DNA of 64,000 nt from contig NZ_LGCN01000119.1 of assembly GCF_001279005.1 (NCBI RefSeq), positions 186,001-250,000 on the forward strand, in the 5' to 3' direction. The notes under the pieces were generated by a model that did not search any database, was not told where the DNA came from, and saw nothing but the letters and a program-made list of their open reading frames with translations. The stretch comes from Streptomyces caelestis. GTDB taxonomy: Bacteria; Actinomycetota; Actinomycetes; Streptomycetales; Streptomycetaceae. This document shows, in pieces, positions 1 to 8,099 of this stretch (its first letter is position 1; each line of letters opens with the position of its first letter). The position numbers and the translations under genes were made by a program.

Positions 1-42
1 GTCGGCCTGGCCCTGACCGCCCGCACCCTCCTCCACCCCTGA
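1..42 (+). CDS. C-terminal tail of an upstream gene (partial)
   Basis: The first 14 codons read V-G-L-A-L-T-A-R-T-L-L-H-P-stop, and every sense codon ends in G or C, as in the real genes of this window. It is therefore probably the end of a gene that begins left of the window. Nothing about its function can be read from 13 residues. Confidence 0.4.
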   Translation, partial: VGLALTARTLLHP

Positions 43-428
43 CCCCACCCCACCACGGCCGGCCACACCTCCCACCCGGCCGCGGGCAGTCGTGCCTTCC
101 CCAGTGCCTCAAGGGCCCGGGAGGCACCCCCAGGGCGGCACGGGTGGGCGCTGAGGGCCCCCTCCGGGGGAGGCACCCTGCCGGAGGCGGCAAGCGACAC
201 CCCGGCCCGGCGCCGCGGCCCCGGCGCCGCGGCCCCGGCGCCGCGGCTCCGGCGCCCCGGGTCCCGGCCCCCGCCTGGGCACCCGCACAACCCCCGCCCG
301 ACCCCCTTGGTACGCCGCAGCGCACGGGCGCCGAAACCTGTACCGGCCGCCCGCCGCCGTGCTGTCGTGAGGCACCCCTTCCCCCGAAGCCGTGACCGCC
401 CCGCGCGGCCCGGCCCCGAGGAGCCGTG
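43..428. other. Intergenic region upstream of the liv operon
   Basis: No convincing gene. The region is extremely GC-rich and carries a run of ggccccggcgccgc repeats around 200-250. A short stem (104-110 with 121-127, loop of 10) may be a terminator for the gene on the left. The octamer GAGGCACC occurs three times (121, 170, 369), but I cannot link it to a known regulator. A GAGGAG ribosome binding site at 418-423 belongs to the next gene. Confidence 0.4.
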
Positions 429-1211
429 ATGCCCGAAGCACCACCGGACGACCCGCCCGCGCTGCACGTCGAGAACGTCGACGTGACGTACGGGCGCGCG
501 CTGTCCGCTCTCCGCTCCGTGTCCCTGACCGTGCCGCACGGCGCCGTCGTCGCCCTGCTCGGCGCCAACGGCGCCGGCAAGACGACCCTGCTGCGGGCCG
601 TGTCCGGCACGCTGCGCCTGCACCGCGGCGTGATCACGGCCGGCCGCGTCCGCTACGGCGAGACGGTGCTCGACGGCAGGGACCCCGTCGCGGCGGTACG
701 CGCCGGAGTCGTCCAGGTCCCCGAGGGGCGACGGGTGTTCGCCGGACTCTCGGTCGACGAGAACCTGCGCTCCGGCGGCCTCGGCCTCGGCCGGCGCGGG
801 CGCGCCCAGGCCCGGGAGGCCCGCGACCGGGTCCTCACGCTCTTCCCCCGCCTCGCCGAACGCACCCACCAGGCCGCCGGCCTGCTCTCCGGCGGCGAAC
901 AGCAGATGCTCGCCATCGGCCGCGCCCTGATGGCCGCCCCGCGCCTGCTGCTCCTCGACGAGCCCTCCCTCGGACTCGCCCCGCGGATGGTGTACCGCAT
1001 CGCCGAGGTGATCCGCGAGATCAACGCCCAGGGCACCGCCGTGCTCCTCGTCGAGCAGAACGCCGGCATGGCGCTCTCCCTCGCCGGCCACGCGCACGTC
1101 CTGGAGGTCGGCGAGACCCGCCTGTCCGGCCCCGCCGACGAACTCGCCCGCACCGACGCCGTACGCCGCCTCTACCTGGGCGAGCCGGCCGAGGACCAGG
1201 GGGCGGCGTGA
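429..1211 (+). CDS. livF: Branched-chain amino-acid-type ABC transporter ATPase (LivF)
   Basis: Cytoplasmic ATPase subunit of a high-affinity amino-acid/amide importer (HAAT family), 260 aa, normal for LivF. Visible motifs are Walker A GANGAGKT (45-52), signature LSGGEQQ (about 152-158) and Walker B LLLLDEP (about 174-180), followed by SLGLAP. The H-loop region reads LLVEQNA, typical of LivF. ATG 429 is chosen over GTG 426 because GAGGAG at 418-423 is 5 nt from the ATG. First gene of a five-gene operon livF-G-H-M-K in which every junction overlaps, so the subunits are translationally coupled. The gene order is reversed relative to E. coli, where the binding protein comes first. The true substrate cannot be read from the ATPase. 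Confidence 0.93.
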   Translation: MPEAPPDDPPALHVENVDVTYGRALSALRSVSLTVPHGAVVALLGANGAGKTTLLRAVSGTLRLHRGVITAGRVRYGETVLDGRDPVAAVRAGVVQVPEGRRVFAGLSVDENLRSGGLGLGRRGRAQAREARDRVLTLFPRLAERTHQAAGLLSGGEQQMLAIGRALMAAPRLLLLDEPSLGLAPRMVYRIAEVIREINAQGTAVLLVEQNAGMALSLAGHAHVLEVGETRLSGPADELARTDAVRRLYLGEPAEDQGAA

Positions 1212-2011
1212 CCGACCGCACCACCACAGCACCGCCCGTGCTGGACGTACGGGACGTCACCGTGCGCTTCGCCGGGCTCACCGCCCTCGACGGCGTCTCC
1301 TTCACCGTCGCCCCGGGCTCGGTGCACGCGCTCATCGGACCCAACGGCGCCGGCAAGTCCACCTGCTTCAACGTGCTGTCCGGCCTGTGCCGCCCCGCCG
1401 CCGGCACGGTGACGCTCGGCGGCACCGAGCTGACCCGGCTCGCCCCGCACCGCATCGCCGCGCTCGGCGTGGCCCGCACCTTCCAGAACATCGTCACCAC
1501 CCACGGCACCGTCGCCGACAACCTGATGCTCGGCCGCCACGCCCTGTCCCGCGCCGGGTTCGCCGCGAGCGCGCTGCGCCTGCCGAGCGCCGTGCGGGAA
1601 CAGCGCGAACACCTCGCCAGAGCACGCGAGATCGCCGGACTCACCGGTCTCGCCCACCACTTCGACACCCCCGTCGCGCTGCTGTCGTACGGCGACCGCA
1701 AGCGCGTCGAACTCGCCCGCGCCCTCTGCCTGGAGCCCCGCGTGCTGCTCCTCGACGAACCCGTGGCCGGCATGAACGCCGCCGAACGCGCCCGCACCGC
1801 CGAGGTGGTGGGCGAACTCCGCGCCGGACTCGGCCTGTCCGTCGTCCTCGTCGAGCACGACATGGGCCTCGTCATGCGCCTCGCCGACGACGTCACCGTG
1901 CTCGACTTCGGCAGGCCCATCGCCCACGGCACCCCCGACGAGGTCCGCCGGGACCCCGAGGTGCTGCGCGCCTACCTCGGCACCGACGCGACCGGGGAGG
2001 ACGCGGCATGA
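1208..2011 (+). CDS. livG: Branched-chain amino-acid-type ABC transporter ATPase (LivG)
   Basis: Second ATPase of the importer, 267 aa. Walker A GPNGAGKS (44-51), the family-typical signature LSYGDRK (about 158) and Walker B VLLLDEPVAGMN (about 180) are present, with an intact switch histidine in LVEHDMG. The GTG start shares GTGA with the livF stop, so it is translationally coupled. LivF and LivG normally act as a heterodimer on LivHM. Nothing is unusual. Confidence 0.93.
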   Translation: MTDRTTTAPPVLDVRDVTVRFAGLTALDGVSFTVAPGSVHALIGPNGAGKSTCFNVLSGLCRPAAGTVTLGGTELTRLAPHRIAALGVARTFQNIVTTHGTVADNLMLGRHALSRAGFAASALRLPSAVREQREHLARAREIAGLTGLAHHFDTPVALLSYGDRKRVELARALCLEPRVLLLDEPVAGMNAAERARTAEVVGELRAGLGLSVVLVEHDMGLVMRLADDVTVLDFGRPIAHGTPDEVRRDPEVLRAYLGTDATGEDAA

Positions 2012-2904
2012 CGACACTCCTCGACAACATCCTCGGCGGACTGGCGCTCGGCGCGGTCTACGCGCTGGTAGCCCTCGGCTTCGTCGTCATCTTCAAGGCC
2101 TCCGGCGTCCTCAACTTCGCCCACGGCTCCCTGCTGCTGCTCGGCGGTTACCTCACCGCCGTCCTCCACGACGACCTCGGCTTCGCCGGGGCGCTCGCCC
2201 TGGCGGTCCTCGTCACCGCCGCCCTCGCGGGCGCGCTCGACCGGTTCCTGCTGCAGCGCGGCGGCCAGGACGCCCACTCCGCCCACGTGCAGACCATCGT
2301 CACCATCGGCATCGACATCGTCCTGCTCACCGATCTGTCCCGGCGCATCGGCGGCGACCTGCTGTCCCTGGGGGACCCGTGGGGCGACGCGGTGACCGAG
2401 CTGGGCCCGGTGACCGTCGCCGACAGCCGGCTCGCCGCGATCGTGGTGTCGGCCGTGGTCATCGGCGCGGTGTTCGCGCTCTTCCGGTTCACCTCCTGGG
2501 GGCTGTCCCTGCGGGCGGCGGCCGAGGACCTGGAGGCCGCCGCGCTCATGGGCGTACGGCTCGGCCGGGTCCGCGCGGGCGCCTGGTGCCTGGCGGGCGC
2601 GCTCGCCGCGCTGGCCGCCGTGTTCCTCGCCGCGTTCCCCGCGCCCGGACTGGAGCGCACCACCGGACAGATCGCCCTCAACGCCTTCCCGGCCGCGATC
2701 CTCGGCGGCCTCGCCTCCCCGGCCGGCGCCCTCGCGGGCAGCCTGATCATCGGCCTGACCGAGGCGTTCGTCGTCGGCTACCAGTCCGAACTGCACGTCC
2801 TCGGCGAGGGCTTCGGCGACGTCGCCCCGTACGCCGTGATGCTGATGGTCCTCCTCGTACGGCCCACCGGGCTGTTCGGCGCGAAGGGGGCGGCCCGTGT
2901 CTGA
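2008..2904 (+). CDS. livH: Branched-chain amino-acid-type ABC permease (LivH)
   Basis: Integral membrane subunit, 298 aa, about eight hydrophobic segments. The N-terminus (LLDNILGGLALGAVYAL) and the motif VLNFAHGSLLLLGGY are hallmarks of LivH-type permeases. The ATG overlaps the livG stop as ATGA. It forms the membrane channel with LivM. The family assignment is certain, the substrate is not. Confidence 0.92.
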   Translation: MTTLLDNILGGLALGAVYALVALGFVVIFKASGVLNFAHGSLLLLGGYLTAVLHDDLGFAGALALAVLVTAALAGALDRFLLQRGGQDAHSAHVQTIVTIGIDIVLLTDLSRRIGGDLLSLGDPWGDAVTELGPVTVADSRLAAIVVSAVVIGAVFALFRFTSWGLSLRAAAEDLEAAALMGVRLGRVRAGAWCLAGALAALAAVFLAAFPAPGLERTTGQIALNAFPAAILGGLASPAGALAGSLIIGLTEAFVVGYQSELHVLGEGFGDVAPYAVMLMVLLVRPTGLFGAKGAARV

Positions 2905-4039
2905 CCGACTCCCCGCCGCCCTCACGCGCCGCCGGGCCTCCCTCCCGCTGCTCGCCGTGGCGCTGTGCCTGCCGCCGTTCTACCTGGACGCCTTCTGGCT
3001 GCGCATCGGCCTGTTCTCCATGGCGGCCGCCATCGGCGCCGTCGGCCTCGCCCTGCTCAGCGGCACCGCCGGACAGCTCTCCCTCGGCCACGCCTTCTTC
3101 CTCGCCGTCGGCGCCTACGGCTACGCCTGGCTGGCCGGCGAACCCGGACCGGGACTGCCGCCGGCCCTCGCCGCGCTCCTCGCGGTCCTGCTCGCGGGAG
3201 CGGCCGGCGGACTGTTCAGTCCCGTGGCCGCCCGGGTGAAGGGCGTCTACCTGGGCATCGCCACCCTCGCGCTGGTCTTCCTCGGCCACCACGTCCTGCT
3301 GACCGCCGACTCCGTCACCGGCGGCTTCAACGGCCGCTCCGTGCCCCCGCTGACCCTCGGCGGGTTCGCGTTCGCTCGGAGCGACCCCGAACCGACCGTC
3401 CTCGGCGTGCCGTTCGGTGCGGAGGAACGGCTGTGGTACCTGGGCCTGGCCCTGTTCGCGTTCACCTGGTTCACCGCCCGCGGCCTGCTGCGCTCACGCC
3501 CCGGCCGGGCGCTGGCCGCCCTGCGCGACAGCGAGACCGCGGCCTCCGTGATGGGCGTCGACGTCGCCCGGCACCGCTCGGCGGCCTTCGTGGTGTCGTC
3601 GATGTACGCGGGCCTCGCGGGGGTGCTCCTGGCGCTCGCCTTCCGCCGCGTCGTCCCCGACTACTTCTCCCTCGCGCTCTCCGTCGACTACCTCGCGATG
3701 ATCGTCATCGGCGGCCTGGGTTCCGTCGCCGGAGCCACCGCCGGCGCCGTCTTCGTCACCGCGCTGCCGCTGCTGATGACCCGGTACGCCGACCAGCTCC
3801 CGCTGGTGACCGCCCCGGGCTCCGCCGAGGGCGCCGTGGGCCCCACCGAGGCGGCCCGCTACCTCTACGGCGCGGCGATCGTCCTGGTCCTGCTGTACGC
3901 CCCCGACGGCCTGCACGGCCTGGCGCGCCGGGCACGGGACCGCGTACGGCGCCGCCGCTCCCGGGCCCCCGCCCCGGACGCCGTCGTCCCTCCGCCTTCG
4001 CAACCGACCGCCGCACGAACCAAGGAGCACACTCCGTGA
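2897..4039 (+). CDS. livM: Branched-chain amino-acid-type ABC permease (LivM)
   Basis: Second permease subunit, 380 aa, a normal length for LivM. Motifs seen are LLSGTAGQLSLGHAFFLAVGAYGYA near the N-terminus and the late cytoplasmic loop ALRDSETAASVMGVDVARHRSAAFV, which contacts the ATPases in this family. The final 40 residues are a charged, proline-rich tail. GTG 2897 overlaps the livH stop by 8 nt. Co-transcribed and coupled with its neighbours. Confidence 0.92.
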   Translation: MSDRLPAALTRRRASLPLLAVALCLPPFYLDAFWLRIGLFSMAAAIGAVGLALLSGTAGQLSLGHAFFLAVGAYGYAWLAGEPGPGLPPALAALLAVLLAGAAGGLFSPVAARVKGVYLGIATLALVFLGHHVLLTADSVTGGFNGRSVPPLTLGGFAFARSDPEPTVLGVPFGAEERLWYLGLALFAFTWFTARGLLRSRPGRALAALRDSETAASVMGVDVARHRSAAFVVSSMYAGLAGVLLALAFRRVVPDYFSLALSVDYLAMIVIGGLGSVAGATAGAVFVTALPLLMTRYADQLPLVTAPGSAEGAVGPTEAARYLYGAAIVLVLLYAPDGLHGLARRARDRVRRRRSRAPAPDAVVPPPSQPTAARTKEHTP

Positions 4040-5322
4040 ACACCACGCACCGCACCCGCCGCACCCGGCGCCGCACCGCCAAGGCCGTCCTCGCCGGCGC
4101 CCTCGCCCTGCTGCTCGCGGCCACCGGATGCAGCTCCAAGGCGGACGACGGCGACAAGGGCGGCGAGGCCGCCGACGGCGTCCGCACCGGACCCGGCGTC
4201 GGCGCCGACACCATCAGGCTGGGCGCCCTCACCGACCTGACCGGCCCCTACGCCACCCTCGGCAAGAGCATCGTGCAGGCCCAGCAGATGTGGGCCGAGG
4301 AGACCAACGCCAAGGGCGGCATCTGCGACCGCACGGTGGAGATCGTCGTCAAGGACCACGGCTACGACGTGCAGAAGGCGGTCACCGCCTACGCCGACAT
4401 CGCCCCGGACGTCGTGGCGCTGCCCCAGGTCATCGGCTCCCCGGTGGTCGCCGCGCTGCTCGACGACATCGAGCGGGACAAGGTGCTCACCTTCCCGCAG
4501 GCCTGGGCGGCCTCCCTGCTCGGCAGGGACGCCGTCCAGGTGCTCGGCACCACCTACGACGTCGACATGATCGCCGCCGTCGAGTTCCTCACCCGCACCA
4601 AGGGCCTGAAGAAGGGCGACACGATCGGCCACGTCCACTTCGAGGGCGACTACGGCGCCAACGCGCTGGAAGGATCCACCTGGGCGGCCCGGAAGGCCGG
4701 ACTGAAGGTGACCGGGCAGAAGATCAAGGCCACGGACACCGACCTGTCCGCCCAGGTCTCGGCCCTGCGCAAGGAGGGCGTGAAGGCCGTCCTGATCAGC
4801 GCCGGACCCGCGCAGACGGCCTCCCTCGTCGGCGTCGCGGCCTCCCGCGGTCTGAAGGTCCCCGTCGTCAGCAGCGCACCCGGCTTCGCGCCCCAGCTGA
4901 TGAAGACCCCCGCCGCGCCCGCCCTGGCGGCCATGCTCAGCATCGTGAGCGCGGCGCCCGCGGTCAGCTCCGACCTGCCCGGCGTGAAGGACATGGTGGC
5001 GTCGTACCGGAAGAAGTACCCGGACTCGCCGGTCGACTCCGGAGTGCTCTCCGGGTACAACGCCGCACAGCTCATGGGCGCCGACCTGAAGAAGGCCTGC
5101 GAGGCGGGCGGCCTCACCCGTGAGGACGTCGTCAAGGCGCACCGCGCGCAGACGAACGCCGACACCGGCCTCGGCACCCCGCAGAACTTCTCCGACGTCG
5201 ACCGTCCCGCGAGCGTCGAGACGTATGTGCTCAAGCCCGACGCCGAGGCGGTCGGCGGCGTGGTGAACGCGGAGGACGCGCACGCGGCGCCGGGAGTGGA
5301 GGAGTACCTGTCCGCGCGGTGA
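4036..5322 (+). CDS. livK: Substrate-binding lipoprotein of the Liv-type importer
   Basis: Extracytoplasmic receptor, 428 aa, type I periplasmic-binding fold (Peripla_BP_6 family). An arginine-rich start is followed by a hydrophobic stretch and lipobox LAATGC, with the lipidated cysteine at residue 32. The mature part begins with low-complexity Asp/Gly and then IRLGALTDLTGPYATLGKS, typical of LivJ/K proteins. GTG 4036 forms GTGA with the livM stop and follows AAGGAG at 4022-4027. Likely ligands are amino acids, amides or aromatic acids; the sequence does not decide between them. Last gene of the operon. Confidence 0.9.
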   Translation: MNTTHRTRRTRRRTAKAVLAGALALLLAATGCSSKADDGDKGGEAADGVRTGPGVGADTIRLGALTDLTGPYATLGKSIVQAQQMWAEETNAKGGICDRTVEIVVKDHGYDVQKAVTAYADIAPDVVALPQVIGSPVVAALLDDIERDKVLTFPQAWAASLLGRDAVQVLGTTYDVDMIAAVEFLTRTKGLKKGDTIGHVHFEGDYGANALEGSTWAARKAGLKVTGQKIKATDTDLSAQVSALRKEGVKAVLISAGPAQTASLVGVAASRGLKVPVVSSAPGFAPQLMKTPAAPALAAMLSIVSAAPAVSSDLPGVKDMVASYRKKYPDSPVDSGVLSGYNAAQLMGADLKKACEAGGLTREDVVKAHRAQTNADTGLGTPQNFSDVDRPASVETYVLKPDAEAVGGVVNAEDAHAAPGVEEYLSAR

Positions 5323-5368
5323 CGGACGGCCGGGCGCCCCGGCGGGCCCCGGGGAGGGGACGCCGGGA

Positions 5369-5851
5369 TCAGCCGCCGGCCGCCTCCGGATCGCGGTCGG
5401 ACGACGGCCACACGTACGGCAGGTCGTCCGGCTCCCCGGGGAAGAGCTCCGTGTAGACGTCCGGTTCCTTGCGGAGCAGCGCCGAGCGGTGGCTGCGGTG
5501 CACGGCGTCGTCCCCCAGCCAGGGCGGCAGCTCCCCGGCCTCGGCCAGCTCCCGCTGACCGCGCACCGGCGCTCCGGGCCGCACCCGGGCGAGGTCGGCG
5601 ACGAGGGTGGCGGCGCAGCTGTCCTGGTGGCCCCGGTCCCGCCAGACCCGGCAGATCTCCAGGCCGTACCGCACCAGCGCCTCCTCGTAGCCGGTCCACA
5701 TGCGGACCGCGGGATGGCGGCGCCACCCGTAGCCCGGCACGGTCAGACCGCGCAGCACCTGGATCGTCTCCACCCGCTGTTTGCCCAGCCGGCGCCGGTC
5801 GAGCACCAGTGCCGACGCGCAGAAGTCGGGGTACGGCAGGAAGGTCTGCAT
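5369..5851 (-). CDS. MSMEG_6728-like protein (pyrimidine-dimer DNA glycosylase-like)
   Basis: 160 aa cytoplasmic protein. It opens MQTFLPYPDF and continues LDRRRLGKQRVETIQVLRGL, then YGWRRHPAVRMWTGYEEAL, which is the signature of the actinobacterial MSMEG_6728 family. That family is distantly related to phage T4 endonuclease V-type pyrimidine dimer glycosylases (family knowledge). A role in DNA repair is an inference. Convergent with the liv operon, 46 bp away. Monocistronic. Confidence 0.7.
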   Translation of the reverse strand: MQTFLPYPDFCASALVLDRRRLGKQRVETIQVLRGLTVPGYGWRRHPAVRMWTGYEEALVRYGLEICRVWRDRGHQDSCAATLVADLARVRPGAPVRGQRELAEAGELPPWLGDDAVHRSHRSALLRKEPDVYTELFPGEPDDLPYVWPSSDRDPEAAGG

Positions 5852-5941
5852 ACGGCCGTCCGAACGGGGTGGGGGCCACGCGGCTCACCGCACCGCAGTT
5901 CCCCTCACACGGCGGCGCACACCTCGCACCGCCCTTGAGGC

Positions 5942-6985
5942 TCAGTCCAGCGTGCCCAGCCGGGCCTCGCGCCACAGGTCGACGCCGCCCTCGGTGGCGT
6001 ACGCGTCGATCTCGGCCAGCTCCTCGCCGCTGAAGTCGAGGTTCTCCAGCGCGGCGACGTTCTGTTCCAGCTGCTCGGTGCGGGACGCGCCGATGACCAG
6101 CGAGGTGACCCGCGGGTCGCGCAGGGCCCAGGCCAGCGCCAGCTGCGCGAGGGTCTGCCCGCGCCGGGCCGCGATGTCGTTCAGGGCGCGCAGCCGGCGC
6201 CGCATGTCGTCGGTCAGCCACGCGGGGTCGAACGACGTGCCGGCCGCCGCCCGCGAGTCCCCGGGCACACCGTCGAGATAGCGCCCGGTCAGCAGCCCCT
6301 GCGCGAGCGCGGTGAAGCCGATGATCCCGAAGCCCTCCTCCTGGGCCACGTCCAGCAGACCGTCCGTCTCGATCCAGCGGTTCAGCATGTTGTACGACGG
6401 CTGGTGGATCAGCAGGGGGGTGCCGAGGTCGCGGAGGACGGCCACGGCCTCACGGGTGCGCTCGGCGTCGTACGAGGAGATGCCGACGTAGAGCGCCTTG
6501 CCCTGGCGGACCGCCGTGTCGAGGGCGCCCATCGTCTCCTCGAGCGGAGTGGTGGCGTCCAGCCGGTGCGAGTAGAAGATGTCCACGTACTCCAGGCCCG
6601 TGCGCCGCAGCGACTGGTCCAGCGAGGCCAGCAGGTACTTGCGGGAGCCGCCGCCCCGGCCGTACGGGCCGGGCCACATGTCCCAGCCGGCCTTGGTGGA
6701 GACCACCAGCTCGTCCCGGTACGGCGCGAGGTCCCGCTTCATCAGCCGGCCGAAGTTGATCTCGGCGGAGCCGTAGGGCGGACCGTAGTTGTTCGCCAGG
6801 TCGTGGTGGGTGATGCCCAGGTCGAAGGCGCGCAGGGCGATCTCGCGCTGCGTCTCGAACGGCTTGTCGTCGCCGAAGTTGTGCCAGTACCCCAGGGACA
6901 GCAGGGGGAGGTCGAGTCCCGAGCGGCCGGTGCGCCGGTAGCGCATGGTGCCGTCGTAACGTTCGGGGCGGGCGATGTGGTTCAT
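5942..6985 (-). CDS. Aldo/keto reductase, YghZ-like
   Basis: 347 aa NADPH-dependent oxidoreductase of the AKR fold. The N-terminus YDGTMRYRRTGRSGLDLPLLSLGYWHN and the catalytic-tyrosine motif NNYGPPYGSAE match the YghZ (L-glyceraldehyde-3-phosphate reductase) subfamily. The cofactor-binding segment LVIGASRTEQLEQNV lies near the C-terminus. ATG 6985 is preceded by GGAGAA at good spacing; an ATG 60 nt upstream has no such site. A role in detoxifying reactive aldehydes or methylglyoxal is likely but inferred. Divergent from snapalysin. Confidence 0.85.
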   Translation of the reverse strand: MNHIARPERYDGTMRYRRTGRSGLDLPLLSLGYWHNFGDDKPFETQREIALRAFDLGITHHDLANNYGPPYGSAEINFGRLMKRDLAPYRDELVVSTKAGWDMWPGPYGRGGGSRKYLLASLDQSLRRTGLEYVDIFYSHRLDATTPLEETMGALDTAVRQGKALYVGISSYDAERTREAVAVLRDLGTPLLIHQPSYNMLNRWIETDGLLDVAQEEGFGIIGFTALAQGLLTGRYLDGVPGDSRAAAGTSFDPAWLTDDMRRRLRALNDIAARRGQTLAQLALAWALRDPRVTSLVIGASRTEQLEQNVAALENLDFSGEELAEIDAYATEGGVDLWREARLGTLD

Positions 6986-7211
6986 CGGCGGTTCTCCGGT
7001 GGTGCGGGCGGGGGCGTCCCGTGGGACGGTGTTGATCCTTGCCACAGTGCCCCCGCCCGATCGGGAAGTCCAACCGGTCCCTTCACGGAATTCAGCGGTA
7101 CGGCTTCCTGCCCGGGTCGGCCGGAATGAGGGATTGGAGGCCGTGCCGGCGGGGCAGGAACGCCAGGTGTGTCATGTGCACGACTACCTTTCCCCCACAT
7201 GGAGGTCGACC

Positions 7212-7778
7212 ATGCACGTTCGCAGGATGACCGGCGGCCTGGCCGCGGTCGTCACGATGTCCCTGGCCCTGCTGGGCGGCCAGGCCGCGGCCGCGCCGTC
7301 CGAGGAGGTCGCGCGATCGGCCGCCGCCCGGGTGCTCACCTACGACGCGAGCGGTTCCGCGGAGTTCCGGTCCGCGGTCGACCGGGGCGCGGCGATCTGG
7401 AACGAGAGCGTCGACGCCGTGGAACTGCGCCCGGTGGCGTCCGGGCAGCGCGCCAACATCCGGGTTCTGGCGGACAACGGCTGGCCGCGTGCCTTGCCGG
7501 GCTCCCTGGGCAACGGCACCGTCTACATCGGCCGCCAGGCCGTGAACCAGGGATACAACACGGTCCGCATCTCGTCCCACGAGCTCGGCCACATTCTGGG
7601 CCTGCCCGACCGCAAGCCCGGTCCCTGCTCCAGTCTGATGTCCGGTTCCACCGCGGGTGTGGCGTGCACGAACCCGTACCCGAACGCGGCGGAGAGGGCG
7701 GAGGTCGAGGACGACTTCGCCCGGGCGGCCGTCGGGCAGCCGGTACCGGCGCCGCGAGCCGTCCCGGCCGGGGACTGA
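7212..7778 (+). CDS. snpA: Snapalysin, secreted small neutral metalloprotease
   Basis: 188 aa secreted zinc protease of family M7. It has a signal peptide (residues 1-28, cut after AQAAAA-type residues), a short pro-region and a compact catalytic domain. The zinc motif HELGHILGLPD gives ligands His123, His127 and Asp133 with catalytic Glu124, the snapalysin variant of the metzincin motif. Two cysteines near the C-terminus (PCSSLM and VACTNP) can form the known disulfide. GGAGG at 7201-7205 is 6 nt from the ATG. In other streptomycetes a LysR gene (snpR) is divergent to snpA; here its place is taken by an aldo/keto reductase, so control must come from elsewhere. A 9-bp inverted repeat (7105-7113 with 7152-7160) lies upstream. 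Confidence 0.92.
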   Translation: MHVRRMTGGLAAVVTMSLALLGGQAAAAPSEEVARSAAARVLTYDASGSAEFRSAVDRGAAIWNESVDAVELRPVASGQRANIRVLADNGWPRALPGSLGNGTVYIGRQAVNQGYNTVRISSHELGHILGLPDRKPGPCSSLMSGSTAGVACTNPYPNAAERAEVEDDFARAAVGQPVPAPRAVPAGD

Positions 7779-7868
7779 CGGACCGCCCGACGCCCGCTCG
7801 GGATGCTTCCTGCCCCAGCACTCGTGTGACCGATGTGACTACTGAGGCGGATGCCGCTATGGTTGAGG

Positions 7869-8016
7869 CACGTCACGGCGGCAGGGGAACCTGCAGCCCG
7901 ACCGTGCGTTGGTGGTCCAAGGAAAGACGCCCCGCTTCCTGCGGGGAGATGCAGGTGCAAGGCCTGCCCGGCGCTCCGTCACGAGCCCCGTACCGGAATT
8001 GCGGTACGGGGCTCGT
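7869..8016 (+). ncRNA. Candidate small structured RNA with its own terminator
   Basis: The gap between two convergent genes holds a compact set of stems. GCAGG-GGAA-CCTGC is enclosed by CACGG/CCGTG, followed by CCCCGC-TTCCT-GCGGGG, then GCAGG-(7 nt)-CCTGC, and ends in a 15-bp terminator (7981-8016). A possible promoter, TGTGAC (7834-7839), 18 nt spacer, TATGGT (7858-7863), would start RNA near 7870, giving about 148 nt. No reading frame fits. I do not recognise it as a named family. The UUCCU loop could pair with Shine-Dalgarno sequences, but that is speculation. It could also simply be the snpA 3' end. Confidence 0.35.
7981..8016 (+). terminator. Strong stem-loop terminator
   Basis: Perfect 15-bp stem (7981-7995 with 8002-8016) with loop GAATTG and no U-tract, as is usual in Streptomyces. 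It ends transcripts coming from snpA and/or the candidate small RNA. Confidence 0.8.
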
Positions 8017-8050
8017 CGCATGGCCGGCGGCGGACTCCGGGCGCACGCGG

Positions 8051-8086
8051 GAGCGGGCCCCGCCGGTCGCCCGGCGGGGCCCGCTC
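8051..8086 (-). terminator. Strong stem-loop terminator of the protease gene
   Basis: Perfect 16-bp stem (8051-8066 with 8071-8086) with a 4-nt loop, immediately downstream of the minus-strand protease stop at 8100. It may act in both directions. Confidence 0.82.
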
Positions 8087-8099
8087 GCGTCGTGGCCGG

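Noticed and set aside
7869..7985. Cobalamin or other riboswitch on the plus strand
   Set aside because: GGTGCAAGG and the GC stems recall a B12 box, but the conserved GCCACTG core is absent and no plus-strand gene follows before the terminator.
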